A DNA stretch of 64,000 bases from Neurospora crassa OR74A (Eukaryota > Ascomycota > Sordariomycetes > Sordariales > Sordariaceae), in NCBI RefSeq assembly GCF_000182925.2, contig NC_026506.1, positions 248,001-312,000 on the forward strand, written 5' to 3'. The translations under genes were made by a program, and so were the position numbers. Position 1 is the first letter of the stretch, and each line of letters opens with the position of its first letter. A model generated the notes under the pieces. The model had not been told where the DNA came from. It searched no databases and was given only the letters and a program-made list of their open reading frames with translations. Positions 56,547-64,000 of this stretch are shown in pieces.

Positions 56547-59500
56547 CCCGCCCTGCCGACAGCTACTCTAGGTGCGATGACAAACGCGGCTGACTAGGTA
56601 CCCTTCTTTGCAAAGTATATAAAAAAATCGAACAGAATCTTCAGGCGACACAGTCCATGCCGGGGACAGCTGAGAGGGCTGCTGATAGTTGGAAGTTGTT
56701 GCGTGTGCCTGGTGGTGTGCTTGGCTTGGTGGGTCTGTCACAAGTCGCCAAGTGGGAACCCAAGATTAATGATTATTCGGGTTTCAGGTCTTGGCACTAG
56801 TCGAGTCCAAGCAGCAGCGCACGAAGAAGTTTTGGAACGGCAGACGGCCCGAGGTTGGTCTCTTTGTTCTTTCGGGTTCGAAGCGGCGATATTCCGTCTC
56901 TTCGTTCCTGAACACGCAATCCGTGTGGGTGGAGTGTGCTGGCTGAAATCCTCTTTTCTGTTTGTCTACGTCACGCACGGTACGGACTGGCCGCAGCGAA
57001 TGGCGAGGTCGGATCGAAAGTAGAGGATGACCGTTGGTCGAGACCACCGCGGTGGACTGGCGGGTACGGTTGTCTATCTGTCTGAGGTGGCGGTTGACTT
57101 TGCGCGCTTCGTGAACACACGCAAAATCTGGACCCTGGATCTTGGGGCCTATCGTATGCGACGACTAACAAATGTTATTTGGTATCGATGGCGGAATGCG
57201 GTGAGAAGCGATTGGCCAGCGAGGATGTGAAGCTTGCGAAACTCGATTGAGTGTGGTGGACGGCAGCTGGTGGTGGTGTGGTCGTCGTTGTCGTCGTTGT
57301 TGTTGTGGTCGATTCGACTCGAGTTTCTTGGGGTTTCGTGGACGTGAAAGATGAAAAGGACAGAGCCAGAGAGAATAGTGGTGAGCACTCGACTACTGAA
57401 AGACACGAGCGAGGACTTTGGAGGAAGCGGGGACAAGCGGAAGAAGCTCCAGGCTCAACCAGCCAGGCCTTGGAACGAGTCTCGGGAAACGGGGGGGGTT
57501 AGGCCGGAATGAAGAGCAGCGATAGTAGTCTATCTTTCGTTTTAGTGGAGGGATGGATCGAGGTCCCCGTCGCTTTTTTAGTGCCGCAACGAATGGGGGA
57601 GATCTGAGGTGACCCCGTTGTCAATTGCGAGGGGGAGAGTGCTGGGTTGGGGTGACGACGGGTCGAAATTATGTTTGCTTTTGGTGTGCTTTGTTCATGG
57701 TACTGTACCGACCTCTAAGCTGAAGAGACCGACAACGAAGACCGTCGACCACGAAACGGAAGCATGTGGGTTGGACAGCGGCGGCGACAGGATGCAATGC
57801 CAATGCGTGTGGATGGACGACTGGAGTCCACGCAGTAAGTACCTAAGTAGCCGGGGACACCAAGGAAGACTGGACGGACGGGGGCGGCAACGGACGGAAA
57901 GAAAAGAGACAATTGACACGACAACAACGGAAAGCGGTCCGTGGTGGTGCAGTGGTGGTGTTCGGTTGGTGGTGGTAGGTAAGGTACCTCTAGTACCTCT
58001 AGTGGGTGGTGGTGCCCTGGTCGCATGTCCTTGGGTTGTTGTGCAGGTGGGTGGTGGGGACGACCTCTAACAGCTAAAATGATCAGTGACCAGTGGTGGC
58101 CCGCGCAAAAGGCAGCCTCCGTGGGTACCCTGACATGCGCCAGATTAGTGGCCAATGCCCACCACCGTCCAGGGCCATGTTTTACACGCCCCATCCCAGC
58201 CCGACGGGCAAACGGTACAGATGGGAGATCCACTCCCGAGATAAACACCATTCAGCGCCCGCCAACCGTATGAGGGGATAGTGGTCTTTGATATTGTGTG
58301 TCTTTGCGAGATCCCGAGGTTCTGAGAAAATGGCGATTGTGATTGGTGATAATGGGGTAAACTCCAAAATGCCCCTATTTTGATATGATATGTACCTATC
58401 TAGGTATGTCTTGTGGTGTTTGAAGAGACTGAAGTTGGCATGTCAATCCTCCCCCTTTTGCCTTGTCTCTGTTAGAGCCTCGCTGGGTGTTGGAGAAAGA
58501 GGGGGGGAGGGGGGGGGAAGAGACAGAGAGATACTGGACAGATCCACCGATTGACTGCAGGCTTCCATATGAGTTTACTGCTCCTTGCTTCTCCCACGCT
58601 TTCTTTCTCGTGGTGAATATTTTACCTGTTGTCCGCTGTCATCTGCAAGCACGTAAAAGACAGAAAAAGTGAAATGGAATATTCCGCCATCATTCCAAAT
58701 TCCCAAGATCTCAATCTGGGGAAACTGAAACCGACACCGACAGTCGCATCGCAAGCAACGCAGCATCATGATCACAAGCTCCTACATTTTAGGCAACCAG
58801 CCCCTGCATCCTGCGTAAAACCATGTCAGGTCCATGGCAGGATGCCAGGCGGGCAGTGTGATGAGATGCGGTTGCCCTGCGCAAAATGTGTGATGCCCAG
58901 AAAAGTGCCCGCCGACAGAGCGTGGCCATCGCGTGGGAAACTAAAATAAAAAAAAAAGATAGGTAAAAAAAAGCGCCAGTCTGGGCATTCGCCTCAGGCT
59001 GCCTGGGCTGCTGGGCTGGGCTCACCACCACCGCCATGATCCATCACACCCACCTGGCGTCCTGGGCGAGCTCCTCGTGGACAGTGGACTGTTTCGAGTT
59101 TAGCGGATGGACGGGCGTTACTACCTAGGTACCTAATAATGCCCTGCCAACTCTCTTTTTTTTCCCAGGCGAGCGCCAAGCAACCCTCCACTCCCCAATT
59201 TCCCAGGTTTCTTTACCTGCAAAACTGAAGCGGAAGCCTCAAAATATCCTCGGCTCCTCACTCGCTCGCTTCTACTACCTATCCCCGTAGTGTGTCCACT
59301 AGGAAATCTCCAGTTTTAACGTTAGCCGGACATGTCCGAAACCGGTCGGTGGTGGTATCGTGCTTTTCCAGTCTAGCGCGGTTCCGACATGACGGTCCAT
59401 ACATGAAAAGTCGAAGCGCGGTGAGAGTGGCGTCAACCACAACCAACGGAACACGCTGACCACGTCGCCGGTAACTCACAGTTCGTTCGTTTTTTCTTTT

Positions 59501-61678
59501 GTTGGGGGAACATGTGTTCGGTCGGATTCCCGTTTTCCTACACTACCTTGTCACGTTTTGTGCGCGTGGTGCCCATGTCTGCCGGGAGACAGGATGAAAC
59601 TTGTCTCCGAGAAAAGGAAACCATCCAGAACAATGCGCATACCAGCAACATCCCCGCATACAAGTTACCGAAATAGACGAAACATATGATTTCGCAGAAA
59701 TGAGAAAAGAGAAAAGAAAAGAAAAAAAAAATAGACGAGTCATCTTTTCGTTAAAGTTCACGACATTATGCGTTGGACGTGTGTTCAGCAGGACAAAGGC
59801 ACCTTTTTGGTCATGAATATCACGGAAACCGACATTGATCCTTCCTGCTTCTTGCTTGTTCTGAAACGGACCATGGGATGGGAGGGGGGTTGTCATCGGC
59901 ACCAACAGACGCAGATCAGATTCGATCATCACAGCGTCTCGTCATTTTACTTGGACACACACCATGCTGATACCAAGCCATCGATGCTTCACCGCAACAA
60001 AACCCGAGAGAAAACCGCAAAGTGTACACGTGTAGAGGTGCCCCCCCCTGATATGCGAAAATCTCGGTTCAACACCAAATACGAAAAGAAGAAGAAAAAC
60101 CAACAGCCAACGAAAGGAAAAAGGAAAAAGAGAAAGAAAAAAGTCATCTTCGAGAAGAAGAGAAGGAAAAAGAAAAAAAAGAGGAAAAAAGAATTAGGTT
60201 TCCTTCCGCCATTTCCGCGCCAACGATCAAAACATGGCAGCGTTTTCCCTGGCTCTACACTAGTAACCATTGACACAAGGCAGAAACGAGGGCGGAATAT
60301 GTAGGAATATCCTTGCCTAACCACGTGCGGACTACGGCACAAGAAATGCATACATTTGACTACACTACATATGCACCAGTTATCACTGTTTGAAAGGCTG
60401 GCGGGATGGGATAATCTATTGGATCGGAGCATGGCAAGTGCAGATGTGTGTAACCGTCACGACCACCATTCATTGAATTAGTGTTACCTAGTACATTATC
60501 CTCAGGGAGTCCGGAATACTGACTACGGATTACCATCTTGTTGGGAACTAAGGAACAAGTGCTTACACGTTGATGATGATGATATTAGGTAAACGACATG
60601 AAGAAACCTCAAACGCCAATGGTAGCTCAAATCGTCCGAGACAACTATCTGACATGGTTCGTTATCATCATCGCGGTCTGTCCGGATAGGTTCCATACTC
60701 TCAAAGACCATAAGATAATGCCACAAGTCCATAATTCAGTTTCAACTTGCAGTCCAGTCTCACTTTCCCATCCTTCCACGGCAGGGACCCGTTCGACTTC
60801 TCGTGCTTTGTGCTTTCCTTGTGCTTCGTGCTTGGTTCAACCAACGTTCGGGTAGCTGCAACATTGAAAGATTGCTCGCAACTACCTAATTTACAAGCAA
60901 TTGGCGTAACCAAGATTACTTATGAAACACATCGATTGACTAATTGATTGCTCACATTTCCTCTTATTCGCATGACCGTGTTCGACCGACGACCAAGCAA
61001 ATCATCGAAATTACCATAGCGGAAAAATATGGCTGGCGTCTAGCGTAGACGGGGGGTTCTGCACCAGATATTTGATCTGCACCAGATTTCACAGCTGGGC
61101 CAGACGATTTCATCTGGTCCAGACGACTGAGGGGAGCATTTGATTGGCTGAGAGGTCTTCTCCCTTTTCCCCTCTGAAGCAGTGCGCTAAGTGTTCAAAT
61201 TTCAGCAATCCTTTACAGCGAAGTCTATCAAGTGCACGGACCATGTCAAGGAAGCTGCTGATTGTGACAGCTAATGTCAATGGGATGGTGATGTCTTACA
61301 GCAGTCATGCTCGCGCGCACGGACCGCCCATTCAATCAACCCTGCACGCCAGGCAATTACAACACCTATGCGCTGTAACAATACGCCAAGTCCGACGCAC
61401 CTAAAGCGCGCACAATTGAAGCCATCACGAAATCACAACACCACGCAGTACGCAATCGCACCGCACCGCACATCACAAAGACAAATGCAACAAGATAAAC
61501 CACGAAGACAACGAAATGCGACACGTAGCAATGCACACAGAACAATTGGACAATCCGTTATTTTCATTCGCACTATAGAAGCAAGACATCGGGCCTAATA
61601 GAGGTAGTCTTGGTGACAGTAATCGTGACAGGTGCAATGGTGGTAGATGGTATATGTTCTACCGAGACAATGATCGGC
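56547..61678. other. Gene-poor 5.1-kb region
   Basis: The longest gene-free stretch in the window. I found no frame with a domain, signal peptide or consistent splice structure on either strand. Frames of 100-180 codons (57609-58070 +, 57715-58251 -, 59768-60304 +) follow GGT/GTT or Lys-rich simple sequence. The kinase promoter lies at the left end. A degenerate 18-bp repeat sits at 61058-61130. Non-coding transcripts cannot be excluded. Confidence 0.45.
61058..61130. repeat. Degenerate 18-bp minisatellite, four units
   Basis: Units at 61058-61075, 61076-61093, 61094-61112 and 61113-61130 share a core like TCTGnnCCAGAy. The first two are nearly identical; the last two share CCAGACGA. Confidence 0.7.
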
Positions 61679-64000
61679 TTAGACGTAACCGGCACGGTAG
61701 AGGGTAATGCGCTCTTGGTAGAAATCGAGAGGATCAATTGACTCGTCAGCAATCAGATCCTCAAAGTCGAAATCATCGTAATGGTGATGATTGGACCGAG
61801 CACCACGGCCACCCCTCTTGCCGCGCCCTCGCGATGTTTCCCGGCCGCCTCTAGCATGGCCAGGAGGTGTGTCGGCGGGCGGGCTATTGGCAGCAGCAGC
61901 ACCGGAAGTACGAGATTGGGACCGTGTGCTCATACGGTTCGGGTCAGGAGTAGCGGATGCCTGCTGGCGAGCCCTGCCTCTAAGTGAGCCGCGGGTAGAT
62001 GCGGTCCTTCTGAGTGTAGATGCTGGTGCTGGGGTAGATTCCTGGCTGACTTGTCGAGCTCTTGATGCGGCAGTCTCCATAGTGAAAGAAGGCCTGGGTC
62101 GAAGCTGTCTCTGTGGAGTACTCGTGGCCACGGGTGCGTTGATAGCCGGTATGGGTAGGGGAATGGGTAGTGGTTTGACTGGGCTTTGGTGTGGACTTGG
62201 CCGGTGCTCGAAGTGCTTGAATGGCGATATGGCCTTGTTCGGCGACGAGTCGGGTATGGGAGATAGGCGGTACGATTGTGCGAGGGCAGCATCTTCCTTC
62301 TTCCTGGCCTCCTCTGCATCACGAGCAGCACGGGCAGCATCTTCCTTCTTCCTGGCCTCCTCTGCTTGACGACGACGACGATGTTCCTCGGCCGCCTTCT
62401 TCATTTTCTCCTCGTCCTCTGCTATCTTTTGCGCGGCCACGGCATCACGATGCTCCTGCTCTTTCTTTTCCGCTGCCTCTTTTTCATCGAAAAACGACGC
62501 CTTGATTCTACGATAGGCGTAGTCGATGTACCCAGTCTTTGCTTCCCATGTCTGAAGGTCAGCATCAGTAGAATTGTCGACCAAATCCTTTTGAGCCTTC
62601 AATTCATCGACGAATCTCTCGGGCATATCGCTGGCTTGGAAATCATAGAGCGATTCGGAGTATAGAGTTTCATACTTTTCCTGGGCCGTAGGCGGGGGCG
62701 GCGGGGTAGAAATCTTGCATAGTCGACGAAGATATCGGAGGATATTGTCGCCTCGGACAACCCAATCGATGTCGTGATTGTCGTACTGAGAATCGACATA
62801 TTCGTCCAATTGAATGCGAATGTCACTGCTGAAGCTACGCCGCAATAACTCGAGCTCTTGTATAGCCTCTGTATGCTTCTGTATCTCAGCATCTGTCTTG
62901 GGCGATGGAGGCGAACCGATTAGGGCGGGCGACGTTGGAGGTTTGGGCGACACTGGTTTGGGCGACATGGGGGCGGGCGACACTGGTTTGGGCGACACGA
63001 CCTCTGATTCGGATCCGGAACTTGACTCGGAGCTTGATGACTCGACAAGAACAAACCTCGGCTCTGGCTTGGTCGGTAGAGGTAGAATCTCACAATCAAT
63101 GAACTGCATGGTGTTAGAGGCAAATGCAGACCAGTTATTTCCGTTGGCTTTGACTTGTTGAAGCATAAATTCGTTGATCCTATTTTCCTCCTTTGAATCC
63201 CTTGGGAAACGTTGCCTAGCTTCCATCAGCTTCTGTTGCAGTTTGTCGTGCCATTTTTGATCGTCTTCGGTCTTGACGCGTGGGATCGTTGACTCTCGTA
63301 GTTCCTTGAGGAACTCTAAGATATTCTTTCCCCGCGTTGTCCAGTCGATGGAATCTTGGTTTTGTTCGTTGATGAAATCGACTGCATCTTGTAGTTGTGC
63401 GTGTCGACCATGCTCGAACAGAAACTTTTTGGTGGCATTGATGTCTGCTACAACTTTGTTGAAAATAGCTCGATCTTCTGGGGTTTTTGCCGACGGGACA
63501 AAGATACGCGGGAGCTTGTCGGCGATGGGTTTGTCGGCGATGGGTTTGTCGGCGATGGGTTTGTCGGCAATAGGAAGTTCGGTAGCCGGGGTCGCCTTTG
63601 GCTTGTATGGTCCAATACTGGGAGGAGGTATTGGAGTTTCCTTGACCGCTTTGATAGATTCGATGCTGGGAGCGGGAGCGGGAGCAGTCTTAGGCTTTGG
63701 CATCGGGAATGTGGGAGCGGGAATTGGTGTAATCGTCATCGGCTTAGTCGGTGGAAGTTCCATCGTCTTTCCGGGCGGCGGGGGCTTGAATGGAGTGTTC
63801 TTCAAGTGCTGTGCATGGCGCTTCAACCCCATAAAGAAATCGTCGAAATTGCGGGCCGTGTCTCGAAGCACCTCAATGTGCTTGAGCAGCATTGTCTTTT
63901 GTGGTCTCATTTCAGGATCCATCATTTGTTCATTCAGCCAAGCCATGATTGCACTGTGCTGATCCTTCGATATGACCAGTGAATGTCCCTGCGACGATGC
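61679..64000 (-). CDS. Hypothetical protein with four degenerate helical repeats (may be 5'-partial)
   Basis: Reading frame open from the window edge to the stop at 61679. The first ATG in view is at 63946 (755 residues), but 18 further codons upstream are open, so the true start may lie outside. No known family recognised. Four segments of about 65 residues share helix-rich pattern and a motif of Trp then x5-7 then I/T-x2-F/Y-I/L: Trp202 (WTTRGKNILEFL), Trp272 (WSAFASNTMQFI), Trp395 (WVVRGDNILRYL), Trp467 (WEAKTGYIDYAY). Between them are Pro-rich spacers, including four PIADK units (residues 125-144), a Ser/Glu tract and SPKPVSP repeats. Residues 485-560 are a charged coiled-coil-like stretch (EEARKKEDAA twice). 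The tail is Arg/Gly-rich (GRGKRGGRGAR) before an acidic end. Chromatin or RNA association would be a guess. Confidence 0.75.
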   Translation of the reverse strand, partial: ASSQGHSLVISKDQHSAIMAWLNEQMMDPEMRPQKTMLLKHIEVLRDTARNFDDFFMGLKRHAQHLKNTPFKPPPPGKTMELPPTKPMTITPIPAPTFPMPKPKTAPAPAPSIESIKAVKETPIPPPSIGPYKPKATPATELPIADKPIADKPIADKPIADKLPRIFVPSAKTPEDRAIFNKVVADINATKKFLFEHGRHAQLQDAVDFINEQNQDSIDWTTRGKNILEFLKELRESTIPRVKTEDDQKWHDKLQQKLMEARQRFPRDSKEENRINEFMLQQVKANGNNWSAFASNTMQFIDCEILPLPTKPEPRFVLVESSSSESSSGSESEVVSPKPVSPAPMSPKPVSPKPPTSPALIGSPPSPKTDAEIQKHTEAIQELELLRRSFSSDIRIQLDEYVDSQYDNHDIDWVVRGDNILRYLRRLCKISTPPPPPTAQEKYETLYSESLYDFQASDMPERFVDELKAQKDLVDNSTDADLQTWEAKTGYIDYAYRRIKASFFDEKEAAEKKEQEHRDAVAAQKIAEDEEKMKKAAEEHRRRRQAEEARKKEDAARAARDAEEARKKEDAALAQSYRLSPIPDSSPNKAISPFKHFEHRPSPHQSPVKPLPIPLPIPAINAPVATSTPQRQLRPRPSFTMETAASRARQVSQESTPAPASTLRRTASTRGSLRGRARQQASATPDPNRMSTRSQSRTSGAAAANSPPADTPPGHARGGRETSRGRGKRGGRGARSNHHHYDDFDFEDLIADESIDPLDFYQERITLYRAGYV
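63515..63574 (-). repeat. 15-bp tandem repeat (PIADK x4) in hypothetical protein
   Basis: Four in-frame 15-bp copies encode PIADK four times. The first three read on the DNA are near-identical, implying recent expansion. Confidence 0.9.

Noticed and set aside
59768-60304. 178-codon Lys-rich open frame
   Set aside because: Half of it is an A-rich AAG/AAA simple tract; no domain, splice or start support.

Overview
This window looks like nuclear DNA of a filamentous ascomycete, most likely Sordariomycetes and perhaps near Neurospora/Sordaria. The evidence is: short (50-150 nt) GT-AG introns with CTAAC-type branch sites; GC-rich coding sequence with Ser/Pro/Gln/Lys low-complexity inserts; one extremely AT-rich, TpA-rich copia-type retroelement with the look of repeat-induced point mutation (RIP); and scattered TACC/GGTA microsatellites. 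Species assignment is inference. I rebuilt exon structures by hand from splice signals, reading-frame continuity and family conservation. Every multi-exon model below sums to a multiple of three.

Layout. 0.8-9.2 kb: a patatin-like phospholipase gene (minus) diverges from a HeLo-domain/pseudokinase gene (plus) that resembles animal MLKL in architecture; a DHCR24-type FAD sterol reductase homologue follows. 11.2-19.3 kb: three RNA-metabolism genes, all minus strand: Caf40/Rcd1 (CCR4-NOT), Dbp9 (ribosome biogenesis helicase), and a two-RRM SR-type splicing factor with a 6-nt microexon and one long intron. 21.1-27.2 kb: copia fossil with paired 185-bp LTRs and a 5-bp target duplication. 27.8-34.7 kb: a Kha1-type K+/H+ antiporter and a secreted GH47 alpha-mannosidase. 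36.6 kb: a 27-residue two-CxxC mini-protein gene. 38.6-42.3 kb: Rad10/ERCC1 and a Ser/Thr-rich conserved-looking protein. 45.0-48.5 kb: L-galactonate dehydratase, a Rib2-like DRAP deaminase and a DNAJC9-like J protein. 49.4-51.1 kb: a GPI-anchored yapsin-like aspartyl protease. 54.2-56.5 kb: a STK32/YANK-type kinase with a predicted N-myristoylation signal. 61.7-64 kb: an unrecognised protein with four degenerate helical repeats, whose reading frame is open to the window edge.

Most genes are unrelated housekeeping or metabolic genes. The one arrangement that suggests a functional module is the divergent patatin / HeLo-pseudokinase pair. Both families occur in fungal cell-death and allorecognition systems, and the kinase domain has lost its catalytic HRD aspartate and DFG aspartate. 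Other points worth checking are the mini-protein whose stop codon is completed right after its intron, the in-frame microexon of the SR protein, and the new repeat family at the right edge. About 40% of the window is intergenic with no recognisable gene; the longest such stretch is 56.5-61.7 kb.
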